From Streptomyces sp. TG1A-60 (lineage in GTDB: Bacteria > Actinomycetota > Actinomycetes > Streptomycetales > Streptomycetaceae): a DNA stretch of 64,000 bases. Location of the stretch: assembly GCF_037201975.1 (NCBI RefSeq), contig NZ_CP147520.1:7130001-7194000 (forward strand), in the 5' to 3' direction. Position 1 is the first letter of the stretch; each line of letters begins with the position of its first letter. The position numbers and the translations under genes were made by a program. The notes below the pieces were generated by a model. The model ran no database searches. It was given only the letters and a program-made list of their open reading frames with translations, and was not told the origin of the DNA. Of the stretch, positions 16,209-24,613 are shown in pieces.

Positions 16209-17210
16209 ATGAACCCACCACCCGCGCCCCACAGGGTCTTCACCGCCTTCCGTGCCACGGCGCTCGCCGCCGCGGTCTGCCTGACCGTCGTCGGCTGCTC
16301 CGTCTTCGGCGGACCGGGCTCCGACGTGGACAGCGGTGCCTCGGGCGCCGGGATGAAGGTCGCGCTGATCGCACACGGCGCCGAGGGGGACGAGTTCTGG
16401 GACCTGGTGCGCAAGGGCGCCGAGGTCGCGGCCGCCAAGGACGGCATCGATCTGACCTTCGTCAGCGATCCCGACCCCGAGGGACAGGCGAAGCTCGTGC
16501 GGGACGCGATCGCCGAGGAGGCCGACGGCATCGCGGTGACCCTGGCCAAGCCGCAGGCGATGCGGGGCGCGGTCGCCGAGGCCCGCGCGGCCGGCATACC
16601 CGTCGTGGCCCTCAACTCCGGCATCGACGCCTGGCAGGCGCAGGGCCTGCTGAGCTACTTCGGTCAGGACGAGAGCGTCGCGGGCCGGGCCCTCGGCAAC
16701 GAACTGGACGCCCGCGACGCCGGGCACGCGCTGTGCGTCATCCACGAACGCGGCAACGTCGCCATCGAAGCCCGCTGCGCCGGAGTGCGGAAGACCTTCG
16801 GCGGCCAGACCGAGAACCTCTACGTCGACGGCACCGACATGGACGCGGTGACCGCCTCGATCGCCGCGAAGCTGCGCCAGGACCCCACGATCGACGAGGT
16901 CGTGACGCTCGGCGCGCAGTACGCGCTCGCCGCCGTGGAGTCGGTGAAGGACTCGGGCAGCAAGGCCCAGGTCGCGACCTTCGACCTCAACACGGACCTG
17001 GTCAAGGCCGTGAAGAGCGGCGCGGTGCAGTTCGCCGTGGACCAGCAGCCCTACCTCCAGGGCTATCTCGCCGTCGACGGGCTCTGGCTCCACCACACCA
17101 ACGGCAACATCAGCGGCGGCGGAGTGGAGCCCGTGCTCACCGGTCCCGCGTTCGTGACCAAGAAGAACATCGCGGGGATCGAAAAGTTCGCGGAGAACGG
17201 GACCCGTTGA
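16209..17210 (+). CDS. sugar ABC transporter substrate-binding lipoprotein, orphan
   Basis: A 333-residue exported lipoprotein of the ribose/galactose-type binding family (periplasmic binding protein fold with two lobes). The ATG at 16209 gives a basic start, a hydrophobic segment and the lipobox LTVVGC. Family stretches include MKVALIAHGAEGDEFWDLVR, the lobe-one motif IAEEADGIAVTLAKPQA, GIPVVALNSG and QVATFDLNTDLVKAVKSGAV, with QQPYLQGYLAVDGLWL near the end. It would capture a monosaccharide or inositol-like ligand outside the membrane. No permease or ATPase gene adjoins it, so it either uses a transporter elsewhere or acts as a sensor for the conservon downstream (inference). Confidence 0.85.
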   Translation: MNPPPAPHRVFTAFRATALAAAVCLTVVGCSVFGGPGSDVDSGASGAGMKVALIAHGAEGDEFWDLVRKGAEVAAAKDGIDLTFVSDPDPEGQAKLVRDAIAEEADGIAVTLAKPQAMRGAVAEARAAGIPVVALNSGIDAWQAQGLLSYFGQDESVAGRALGNELDARDAGHALCVIHERGNVAIEARCAGVRKTFGGQTENLYVDGTDMDAVTASIAAKLRQDPTIDEVVTLGAQYALAAVESVKDSGSKAQVATFDLNTDLVKAVKSGAVQFAVDQQPYLQGYLAVDGLWLHHTNGNISGGGVEPVLTGPAFVTKKNIAGIEKFAENGTR

Positions 17211-17497
17211 CGTGCCGCGTGCGGTCCCCGGCGGCCCGCGCCCTGCGAGCGGCCGTGAACAGGCGAGCGGAACCCTGCGTTCGGGCATGACCGCACGCTG
17301 GAACCCAAGCATCCGGAACGGTCGTGTAACGGCGACGCCAAACTTCCGACCACCCCTGACACGTGCCCCCACTTGTGCGGATAACATCCTGCACATCCCC
17401 TGCGCGCCGTACTGACAGGTGTCCACCCGCCATCCGCGGACCCCTGTCTCCCCACCCCGGATCCCCTTCCGCTCCCCGCAACCGCCCAAGGACGACG

Positions 17498-19894
17498 ATG
17501 CCCCCACGGACCGGCGCCCGGCGCCGCCTCGGCTCCATACGTCTCTCGCTGATCCTGCTGGCTCTGATCCCCAGCGTCACGCTCACCGCGAGCTGGGCCA
17601 TGACGACGACACAGATGTTCTCGGAGGGACTGCGACTGCGCGCGCAGACCGGACTGAGCAAGTCCACCGGCGCCATGGGGACCGAAGCGACCCTCGCCCT
17701 GCAGCGCGAGCGCGCCCTCTCCGCCGCCTACATGGCGGCCCGCGGCAGTTCCATGGGGCCCCTGGAGGAGCAGCGCAGGCAGACCGACGCGGCGGTCGCG
17801 AAGCTGGCCGGACGCGCGGACGCGATCGACGAGGCCCCCGACCGCATCGGTGAGCAGCTGTACTCGGTGATGGCCGGCTCCGGCAGCCTGGAGTACTACC
17901 GCGACCAGGTGGACAGCCCCACCGACATCACCCCCGAGCAGATCCTGGACCAGTACACGGAGATCATCGACGGCCAGGTCCACGCCTTCCAGGAGCTCTC
18001 CCAGGTCGACGACGGCGACCTCACCTCGCAGGCCGGCCCGCTCGTCACCCTCGAACAGGCGGCGGAGCTGGTGTCCCAGGGGGACGCGATCCTCACCCTC
18101 AACTGGCCGGCCGGCCGGCTCGACGAGGCGACCCGGGAGCGCTTCGCCCAGGTGGTCAACGCCCGGCGCTGGCTCGTCGACAACCAGCTCGTCCCCTCGC
18201 TGGAGGGCGCGGTGAAGACCGAGGTCGAGCGGATCGTCCAGGGCGAGGACTGGCAGACGCTGCAAACCGTGGAGGACCAGGTCCTCTCGGCCCGCGCGAC
18301 GGGCAGCGGCGCGTCCCGCACGACCGCGCTCCCTCAGGCCCAGGCACGCTGGGACGCCGCCATGACCAAGCTGTCCATGCAGTACGAGAAGCTGATCCGG
18401 GAGCAGACCACGGCACTGCTGGACCGCAGTGGCGAGGAGGCGCGCGGTCTGCTGATCAAGGCCGGCTCCCTGAGCGCCGGCGGTCTCGCCGCGCTGCTGC
18501 TGTGCGTCGTGATGTCCTGGCGCATCACCCGCTCGCTGTCCGACCGGCTGACCGGCCTCAGGACCGCCACCCTCAGCCTCGCCGAGGAGCGGCTGCCCGA
18601 CGTCGTGGCCCGCCTCGACCGGGGAGAGAAGGTCGACGTGGACGCCGCCGCGGCCCCTCTCGACTACGGCACCGACGAACTCGGCCAGGTCGCCAAGGCG
18701 TTCAACGCCGCCCAGCGCACGGCCGTGCACACCGCCGTGGAACTCGCCGACACCCGGCGCGGCTTCCAGCGGGTCATCCTCGGCATCGCCCGGCAGAGCC
18801 AGAACCTGGTCAACCTCCAGCTCACCAAGCTGGACGAGCTGGAGCGCCGGCACCAGGACCCGGAGATCCTCAAGGGCCTGTACGAGCTGGACTCCACCGC
18901 GAGCCAGCTGCGCCGCTACGAGGAGAACCTGGTCATCATCAGCGGCGAGCGGCCCGGCCGCAGCTGGGCCGAGCCCGTCGCACTGATCGACATCCTGCGC
19001 AGCGCCGTCGGCGAGGTCGCCGAGTACCGGCGGGTGGAGGTGCACACCGACGACGACACGTGGATCGCCCCGCCGGCCGTGGCCGACGTGATCCACCTCC
19101 TCGCCGAGCTCATCGACAACGCGACCTCCTACTCGCCCGCGCCCAGCCCGGTCAGCGTCCGCGCCGCGAACGTGGCCAAGGGCCTCGCCCTCGAAGTCGA
19201 GGACCGGGGACTCGGCATGTCCGAGGAGGACTACGCCGCGTTCAACGCCCAGCTGGCGGTGGCCCCGCAGTTCGACGTGGTGGCGCTCGCCGACGACCTC
19301 CGGCTCGGCATGTTCGTCATCGCCCGGCTCGCCACCCGCCACGGCATCACCGTCACCCTGCGCGCCTCGCCCTACGGCGGCACCACCGCGATCGTGCTGG
19401 TCCCGGACGAGATCGTGGTGCGCGAGGCCCCCTTTCCCGACGAGGACGGCACCGACACGACGCCACCGCCGGTGCGGAACTCCCTGGTGGCGGCCAGGGT
19501 CGCCGCCGCCGAGCCCGTACGGCCGGACTCGGCCCCGGACCCGGGCGCGGACCTGGACTCGGCCCCGGACCCGGGCGCGGACCTGGAGCCGGCCGAACCC
19601 CCGGCCGCACACGGCCGGGCCGCCGACGCCGTCGAGGACGGGAACGGGGCGCGGTCGGCCGCCGCCAGGAAGCGCCTGGCCGGGAAGGAGGGCGGCCTGA
19701 CGCCGTTGCCCCGCCGGATCCCGCAGACCAGCCTGGCCGCCGAGCTGAAGGAGGAGGCGGGACCCTGCCCGGACGGCGACGCCGACGACTTCACGGCCGA
19801 GCGCGCGGCCTCCTCGCTCGCCGGATTCCAGCGTGGAACGCTCCAGGCACGTGACGACGACGCGGAACCCGAGTACGCACAAGGGGAGGTCTGA
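17498..19894 (+). CDS. cvnA: conservon sensor histidine-kinase-like protein, CvnA type
   Basis: A 798-residue membrane sensor. ATG 17498 (after AAGGACG) starts a basic segment and TM1 (about 12-33). An extracytoplasmic nitrate/nitrite-sensing-type helical domain (about 50-300), TM2 (about 325-345) and a HAMP region follow. The ATPase domain has N-box ELIDNATSYSP (about 536) and G1 VEDRGLGMS (about 567). The helix where relatives carry the phospho-accepting His in LDHLATR reads here LDSTASQLRR (about 463), so that His is absent. The tail is acidic and Pro-rich with two perfect DSAPDPGADL repeats. It heads the four-gene conservon and would pass signals to the CvnB, CvnC and CvnD proteins downstream. 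Confidence 0.9.
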   Translation: MPPRTGARRRLGSIRLSLILLALIPSVTLTASWAMTTTQMFSEGLRLRAQTGLSKSTGAMGTEATLALQRERALSAAYMAARGSSMGPLEEQRRQTDAAVAKLAGRADAIDEAPDRIGEQLYSVMAGSGSLEYYRDQVDSPTDITPEQILDQYTEIIDGQVHAFQELSQVDDGDLTSQAGPLVTLEQAAELVSQGDAILTLNWPAGRLDEATRERFAQVVNARRWLVDNQLVPSLEGAVKTEVERIVQGEDWQTLQTVEDQVLSARATGSGASRTTALPQAQARWDAAMTKLSMQYEKLIREQTTALLDRSGEEARGLLIKAGSLSAGGLAALLLCVVMSWRITRSLSDRLTGLRTATLSLAEERLPDVVARLDRGEKVDVDAAAAPLDYGTDELGQVAKAFNAAQRTAVHTAVELADTRRGFQRVILGIARQSQNLVNLQLTKLDELERRHQDPEILKGLYELDSTASQLRRYEENLVIISGERPGRSWAEPVALIDILRSAVGEVAEYRRVEVHTDDDTWIAPPAVADVIHLLAELIDNATSYSPAPSPVSVRAANVAKGLALEVEDRGLGMSEEDYAAFNAQLAVAPQFDVVALADDLRLGMFVIARLATRHGITVTLRASPYGGTTAIVLVPDEIVVREAPFPDEDGTDTTPPPVRNSLVAARVAAAEPVRPDSAPDPGADLDSAPDPGADLEPAEPPAAHGRAADAVEDGNGARSAAARKRLAGKEGGLTPLPRRIPQTSLAAELKEEAGPCPDGDADDFTAERAASSLAGFQRGTLQARDDDAEPEYAQGEV
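19526..19585 (+). repeat. perfect 30-base tandem duplication inside cvnA
   Basis: Two identical 30-base units (19526-19555 and 19556-19585) encode DSAPDPGADL twice in the disordered C-terminal part of the kinase-like protein. Being in frame, the array can gain or lose copies without harming the reading frame. Confidence 0.9.
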
Positions 19895-20036
19895 TGGACC
19901 TCCGCGGCGTCGCGACGCTCCCTCGCAACCCCCCGGGAGGAGTCCGCATCCGAAGACCCAGGAGATCCGGCCCCCGCCTCCGGCACCTGACGTCCCATCG
20001 ACCTCCCACGCACACCGCTCATTGAAGGACACACAG

Positions 20037-20465
20037 ATGACACGCCCCATCCCCGCCACGCACAGCCAGCTCGACCAGCTGCTCACCGGACTGGTCGACC
20101 GGGTCGCCGAGGTCGACCACGCCGTCGTGCTCTCCGAGGACGGACTGGTCGTCAGCAAGTCCACCGCGTTCCTGCGCGACGACGCCGAGCGGCTGGCGGC
20201 GACCGCCTCGGGCCTGATGAGCCTCAGCAAGGGCGTCAGCATGGACTTCCGCGGCGGCCCCGTGCGCCAGCTGCTCATCGAGATGGGCAACGCCTTCCTG
20301 ATCCTCACCAACGCCGGTCCCGGCGCCAACCTCGCCGTGCTGACCCGGCAGGGCGCGGACGTCGGCGTGGTGGCGTACCAGATGAACATGCTGGTGAAGA
20401 AGATCGGCGAGCACCTCAGCGCGGCCCCACGCGCCGGTGCCGTCGCGGCCGACAGCGGCGAGTGA
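20037..20465 (+). CDS. cvnB: roadblock/LC7 domain protein, CvnB type
   Basis: A 142-residue cytoplasmic protein of the roadblock/LC7 fold, a regulator of small GTPases. ATG 20037 follows GAAGGA. Family features: QLDQLLTGLVDRVAEVDHAV at the start, the hydrophobic strand VVLSEDGLVVSKST, then RLAATASGLMSLSKG and LAVLTRQGADVGVVAYQMNM. In conservons CvnB works with the CvnD GTPase and the CvnA sensor at the membrane. It lies 142 bases after cvnA and directly before cvnC on the same strand. Confidence 0.93.
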   Translation: MTRPIPATHSQLDQLLTGLVDRVAEVDHAVVLSEDGLVVSKSTAFLRDDAERLAATASGLMSLSKGVSMDFRGGPVRQLLIEMGNAFLILTNAGPGANLAVLTRQGADVGVVAYQMNMLVKKIGEHLSAAPRAGAVAADSGE

Positions 20466-20466
20466 G

Positions 20467-20823
20467 GTGAACGGAGGCGACGCGGCGGGCCGGCTGGTTC
20501 GCCCGTTCACCCTGACGGGCGGCCGGACCCGGCCCGCCCGTGGCGACTTCACCCTCATCACCATGGTGGCTGCGGTGGACCCGCAGCCGGCCGGGGGCAC
20601 CCGGCCGCAGCCGGAGCACGCGCGGATCCTCAAGCTGTGCGCGAAGCCGATCGTGGTGGCGGAGCTGGCCAGCAAGCTCGACCTCCCGGTGAGCGTGGTC
20701 GCCATCATGCTCTGCGACCTGCTGGAAGCGGGCCGGATCAGCGTCCGCCAGCCACGGCTGATCTCCCGTGCCCCCGACCTGGACCTGCTGAAGAAAGTGA
20801 GGGACGGCCTTGGCCGGCTCTGA
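20467..20823 (+). CDS. cvnC: DUF742 protein, CvnC type
   Basis: A 118-residue member of DUF742, the third conservon component. GTG 20467 is preferred because it lies one base after the cvnB stop and gives NGGDAAGRLVRPFTLTGGR, the usual beginning with LVRPFTLTGGRT; a start at 20437 inside cvnB is possible. A winged-helix-like C-terminal half contains ILKLCAKPIVVAELASKLDL and VSVVAIMLCDLLEAGRISVR. The last 14 bases overlap the cvnD start. Proposed role: an adaptor in the CvnA to CvnD signalling complex. Biochemical function is not known. Confidence 0.9.
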   Translation: MNGGDAAGRLVRPFTLTGGRTRPARGDFTLITMVAAVDPQPAGGTRPQPEHARILKLCAKPIVVAELASKLDLPVSVVAIMLCDLLEAGRISVRQPRLISRAPDLDLLKKVRDGLGRL

Positions 20824-21391
20824 CGCCACCGCACAGGGGATCTCGGCGCCCGACACGGTGAAGATACTCATCGCCGGGGGGTTCGGCGTCGGCAAGACGA
20901 CCATGGTCGGGTCGGTCAGCGAGATCGTCCCGCTGCGCACCGAGGAACCCCTCACCACCGCCGGCCTCGGTGTCGACGACCTCGACGGCATCCCGGAGAA
21001 GCAGGCCACCACGGTGGCCCTCGACTTCGGCCGGATCAGCATCGGCCAGGACCTCGTGCTGTATCTGTTCGGCACCCCCGGGCAGCAGCGGTTCTGGTTC
21101 ATGTGGAACGACCTCGCGATCGGCGCCCTCGGCGCGGTGGTCCTCGTCGACGTACGCCGGCCCGAGTCCAGCTTCGCCGCCATCGACTTCTTCGAACGCC
21201 GCAAGATCCCGTTCGTCATCGGCGTCAACGGCTTCCACGGCGAACACCCCTACGAGCCGGACGTGATCCGTGAGTCGCTGGCCCTGCCGGAGAACACGCC
21301 CGTGCTGCTCTTCGACGCCCGGGAGCGTGCCTCGTGCCGTGACGTGCTGATCGCGCTCCTCGACCGGTTGATCGCCGCCTCGGTCAGCTGA
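20810..21391 (+). CDS. cvnD: conservon small GTPase, CvnD type
   Basis: A 193-residue Ras-like GTPase that would switch the conservon output. Translation appears to begin at TTG 20810, inside the end of cvnC, with GAGGGAC upstream. Nucleotide motifs are intact: P-loop GGFGVGKTT (about residues 23-31), switch I region with EEPLTTAGLGVDD, and switch II GTPGQQRFWFMW. VIGVNGFHG stands at the base-recognition NKxD position and is altered, as in many CvnD proteins. It ends the conservon; a TetR gene converges 16 bases beyond. Its final codons share a 21-base exact repeat with the start of that TetR gene. Confidence 0.92.
   Translation: MAGSDATAQGISAPDTVKILIAGGFGVGKTTMVGSVSEIVPLRTEEPLTTAGLGVDDLDGIPEKQATTVALDFGRISIGQDLVLYLFGTPGQQRFWFMWNDLAIGALGAVVLVDVRRPESSFAAIDFFERRKIPFVIGVNGFHGEHPYEPDVIRESLALPENTPVLLFDARERASCRDVLIALLDRLIAASVS
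21370..21390 (+). repeat. 21-base exact direct repeat, copy 1
   Basis: The 3' end of cvnD (encoding LIAASVS) is identical over 21 bases to 21960-21980 in the TetR gene, where the complementary strand encodes QLTEAAI. Different protein, frame and strand use make common descent of coding function unlikely. Confidence 0.7.
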
Positions 21392-21407
21392 GACCGGCTG
21401 CAGGGCC

Positions 21408-22013
21408 CTACGGGCGGACCTCCTCGCGCACGAGACCGGCCACATGGTCGGTGATCGTGTCGAGGATGTCCGCCCAGGCCGTGTCGTCGCCCAGGACCAG
21501 GAAGTTCAGGGTGAGACCGTCCGTCATGGCGGCCAGATAGCGGGCAAGCACGGGGACGGGCACGGTGAGTTCGAACTCCATGGACTGCCGTAGCTGTTCG
21601 ATCATGTCGGCGTAGGTCTCGCGGTACATCGTGTACTGCCGCCGGGCCAGATGCTCGAACCCGGGCTCCCTGAGGGCGTACTGGGTCAGCTCGTAGGTGA
21701 GCATGTGCTCGCCCGGGTGGGCGGACACATGGTCCCAGTACGCCTGGAAACCGGCCCGGACGGTCTCCCTGAGCGTCTCCCGGGGCCGGATCGCCTCCCG
21801 CACCAGCGTCACGTAGTGCCCGGTGATGGTGGTGATGACGGACTCGATCAGTTCCTGCTTGGACTCGAAGCAGTAGTGGAAGACGCTCAGGGACACGCCC
21901 GCCTCGGCGGCGATGGACCGGGTCGTCGTCCTGGGGACGCCGTCCCGGGTCATCGCGCGGATCGCCGCCTCGGTCAGCTGTCTGCGCCGCTCGGCCGACG
22001 GCAAGCGTGCCAT
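21408..22013 (-). CDS. TetR family transcriptional regulator
   Basis: A 201-residue repressor-type regulator. The HTH occupies about residues 10-55: RRQLTEAAIRAMTRDGVPRT, then TTRSIAAEAGVSLSVFHYCF. The helical ligand domain includes ARRQYTMYRETYADMIEQLR. ATG 22013 gives the normal N-terminus and lies 32 bases after the stop side of the secreted metallohydrolase gene, on the same strand, so the hydrolase transcript may run into it. Operator and ligand are unknown. Its 3' end nearly touches the conservon (convergent, 16 bases). Confidence 0.9.
   Translation of the reverse strand: MARLPSAERRRQLTEAAIRAMTRDGVPRTTTRSIAAEAGVSLSVFHYCFESKQELIESVITTITGHYVTLVREAIRPRETLRETVRAGFQAYWDHVSAHPGEHMLTYELTQYALREPGFEHLARRQYTMYRETYADMIEQLRQSMEFELTVPVPVLARYLAAMTDGLTLNFLVLGDDTAWADILDTITDHVAGLVREEVRP
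21960..21980 (+). repeat. 21-base exact direct repeat, copy 2
   Basis: Second copy of the repeat at 21370-21390, inside the N-terminal HTH coding part of the TetR gene, 590 bases away in the same orientation. Recombination between the copies would remove almost all of the TetR gene. Confidence 0.7.
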
Positions 22014-22042
22014 GTCCGGTTCCCTTCCCCCGCTGCCTCAGG

Positions 22043-24103
22043 TCAGCTGCTGTAGACGCCGACCTCGTAGAGGGAGTAACCCCAGTCCGTGCCGCGGTCG
22101 GTCCCCAGCATCCGAACATACCTGGCCGTCACACCGGAGAACGTGGCCGTGTCCAGGCCGCCGTCACCCGCCGTCGTGGACCACACGGTCCTCCAGGCCG
22201 AGCCGTCGGTGGAGACGTCGATCCGGTACGCCCTGCCGTAGGCACGCTCCCAGTCGAGGGTGACCTTCTTGATCACGCGTGAGGAGCCGAGGTCCAGCTT
22301 CAGCCACTGGCTGTCGCTCCAGTCGCTCGCCCAGCGGCTGCCGCTGTCGCCGTCCACGGCCCGGCCGGGCTGGTAGCTGGTGACGGGGTTCGACTCGGAC
22401 GAACTGGCCGTCGCCGTCACGCCCCTGGCGAGGTTCACGCCGGCCTGGTGGGCCTCGGAGGAGCCCCAGGTGTCGAGGTAGGACTCGGCGCCCTTGAAGA
22501 GGTCGTCCACGACGCCCTGGCCGCCGACGAGCCGGATGTCCTCGATCCAGTCCGGGACCATGCCGACATGGGCGGCGCCGTCGGTGTTGTAGTTCCAGGT
22601 GCGCTGACCGGTGGTCTGCCTGTCGATGGTGGAGCCGCCGTCGACGCTCTTGAAGGGATACGTCACCGGGTTCGAGGTGTCCGCGCCGCGCGGGGCCGGG
22701 TGGTCGCCGATGCCGTTGAAGTCCGTGCCGAAGCCGTAGCCCACGTCGTACTTGGCGCGCAGGGCGTCCGTGCGCTCGGCCTCCTCGCTGAACTCCTCGG
22801 AGCCGTGCATGTACTGGGCGACGAAACCGCCGACGGCGTAGACCCGCTCGGTCCAGTTCAGGTCCATCCAGCTGTGCGAGGACAGGACGCCCGGGTACGA
22901 CGCGGCCTCGAACATGTCCAGGACCCGGCCGGTGGCCTTGACGCTCATGTGGTCGATCTCAAGCATCATCTTGCGCTTCATCAGGCCCTGCACGGCGTAC
23001 TCGCCGAGATCGGTGAGACCGCGCACGTTGCACTGCGCGTCCTCGTCGTACTCCGGCACCTCCGTGCCCTTGGGCAGATCCCTTTCCGCCTCCGTCGACG
23101 CCTCACCGATCGGGTTGTCCTTCTGCGGGCCCCGGCACTTCTCGGTCTTCCAGAACGTGCCGGTCGACAGGAACTGACCGACGTTGATCGCCGTCCCGAG
23201 ACCGTGCTCGTCGAAGCGGACACCGCACAGCGCGTTGTCGAACTTGTGGCACAGGAACATGCTGCGCACACCCAGGTCGTACAGCTCGTCGAGGCCCTGG
23301 TCGATGTCCTTCTTGCCGCACTGCGGGATGTCGAGGATCTGCTTGCAGCCGAACGGCTCGGAGGTCTCCACACCCAGAACGACCGCCAGCTTGCCCTGCG
23401 CGATGACCTCGCGGGCCTGCGCGCTGTCGGTGACGATCCGGAACCAGCCCTTGCCGGTGCCGCCGTACATCGCGTCGATGTACGCCTGCAGGTCGTACGT
23501 CAGCTTGGCCTGGAGCCGGATCGAGGTCATCTCGTCGCAACCGCGGTCCTTGAACGGGTAGATCGAACAGATCATGCCGTTGGTGACCAGGTCGTTGACG
23601 AGCACCCGCTGCCCGCCGCGCCAGGCGCGCTCGATCCAGGCGTAGTAGTTCGCCTGGTGGGTCAACGAGTCGTACGCCGGCCAGTCCTTGAAGGTCGGGT
23701 AGCCGACCGGGTCGTGCTTGCCGTCGCCGCCGTGGGTGATGTAGTCGAAGAGCGCGAGGCTGCCGTCGGGGTAGTGCTCGGGGCAGTCCTTCAGCGCGTC
23801 GGCGATGCCCGACGTGGAGAACACCTTGCCGCAGATGAGCCGGCCGCCGAACGCCTCGTTGGAGAACAGGTGGTTGTGCGCGTCGACGAACCCGCGCACG
23901 TCGCCCGCCGGGTCGGTCCCCTTGAACGGCTCGCCCGTGACGTTGATCTGGGAGTCGGGCGACGGCCGTGAGGTGGGCTGCCACCAGCCGGGGGCGGCTG
24001 CCGAACTCGACGACGGGCTGAGCAGCATGCCCATCGCGGTGAGGAACAGCGCCAGCACCATGAGTGGTCTGCGTCTGCGGTGGGCGCGTGGAGTTCCGGT
24101 CAT
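22043..24103 (-). CDS. secreted M19-like metallohydrolase with C-terminal F5/8-type C domain
   Basis: A 686-residue exported protein. Signal peptide: HRRRRPLMVLALFLTAMGML with cleavage near SSSAAA. The catalytic part (about 65-540) has FVDAHNHLFSN (HxH metal pair), VVLGVETSEPFG, LEIDHMSVKATGRVLDMF, LSSHSWMD and GFGTDFNGIGDH, the pattern of M19 dipeptidases and related amidohydrolase-fold enzymes. It is longer than a plain dipeptidase and carries many Cys (GCDEMTS, QCGKKD, FLCHKFD), fitting an extracellular disulfide-bonded protein. The last 130 residues are a discoidin-like (F5/8 type C) sugar-binding domain (RAVDGDSGSRWASDWSDSQW, VRMLGTDRGTDWGYSLYEV). Substrate unknown; a wall peptide or a glycan-linked substrate is possible. 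Confidence 0.8.
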   Translation of the reverse strand: MTGTPRAHRRRRPLMVLALFLTAMGMLLSPSSSSAAAPGWWQPTSRPSPDSQINVTGEPFKGTDPAGDVRGFVDAHNHLFSNEAFGGRLICGKVFSTSGIADALKDCPEHYPDGSLALFDYITHGGDGKHDPVGYPTFKDWPAYDSLTHQANYYAWIERAWRGGQRVLVNDLVTNGMICSIYPFKDRGCDEMTSIRLQAKLTYDLQAYIDAMYGGTGKGWFRIVTDSAQAREVIAQGKLAVVLGVETSEPFGCKQILDIPQCGKKDIDQGLDELYDLGVRSMFLCHKFDNALCGVRFDEHGLGTAINVGQFLSTGTFWKTEKCRGPQKDNPIGEASTEAERDLPKGTEVPEYDEDAQCNVRGLTDLGEYAVQGLMKRKMMLEIDHMSVKATGRVLDMFEAASYPGVLSSHSWMDLNWTERVYAVGGFVAQYMHGSEEFSEEAERTDALRAKYDVGYGFGTDFNGIGDHPAPRGADTSNPVTYPFKSVDGGSTIDRQTTGQRTWNYNTDGAAHVGMVPDWIEDIRLVGGQGVVDDLFKGAESYLDTWGSSEAHQAGVNLARGVTATASSSESNPVTSYQPGRAVDGDSGSRWASDWSDSQWLKLDLGSSRVIKKVTLDWERAYGRAYRIDVSTDGSAWRTVWSTTAGDGGLDTATFSGVTARYVRMLGTDRGTDWGYSLYEVGVYSS

Positions 24104-24510
24104 GACTCACGTCCTCGGTCGGGTGGATGCGCGGTCGATCGGCCAGACCTTGCGGGACGCGGGGAACACCACGACGCCAAAGCCCGATTGTCATGGCTGG
24201 CACAAGCGATGTGACGAGAATCGCCACTGGCGTGATGCGAGTCAATAGTTCGGGACGGTTGACCTGATGGCACGCGTGGGCATACGCCTGAATGACGTTT
24301 CGTCAAGACCGCGTGAACGGGCCAGTGGTTGTTCAGGCCCGCGACACCGCGCGACGACAGGGTTCAGGGAGCTGCGCGGTTCATGGCGCTTCCCGGCCAC
24401 CGTCGACGGCTCCGCGGACAGCCGGACCGCCGTTCACCGGTGCCGGGCGGGACGCCGTCGACCGCCGCGGCGGTCCGGGCGGGTCTGCGTCACTGAGCGC
24501 GCGCGAAGAC

Positions 24511-24552
24511 TTGACGTGTACTCGGCCAAATGGGTTCATGGGAGCGCTCCCA
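24511..24552 (+). promoter_or_regulatory. promoter with perfect CebR-type operator
   Basis: TTGACG (24511-24516) is a likely -35. The perfect palindrome TGGGAGCGCTCCCA (24539-24552) sits where the -10/+1 region ends and matches the operator of CebR, the LacI-family cello-oligosaccharide repressor of Streptomyces. It lies 61 bases before the GH5 start. The rest of the 510-base gap (24104-24510) shows no gene. Confidence 0.85.
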
Positions 24553-24613
24553 TTCGCGTCCACACCCTTCCACGCCCTGAGATTCTCGGCGCTCACCCCC
24601 ACCTGGAGCCGCA

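Noticed and set aside
17063..20389. Open frame of more than 1100 codons on the minus strand opposite the conservon
   Set aside because: It is antisense to four clear cvn genes and has the Gly/Ala/Arg/Val-rich composition that GC-rich third positions produce on the opposite strand.
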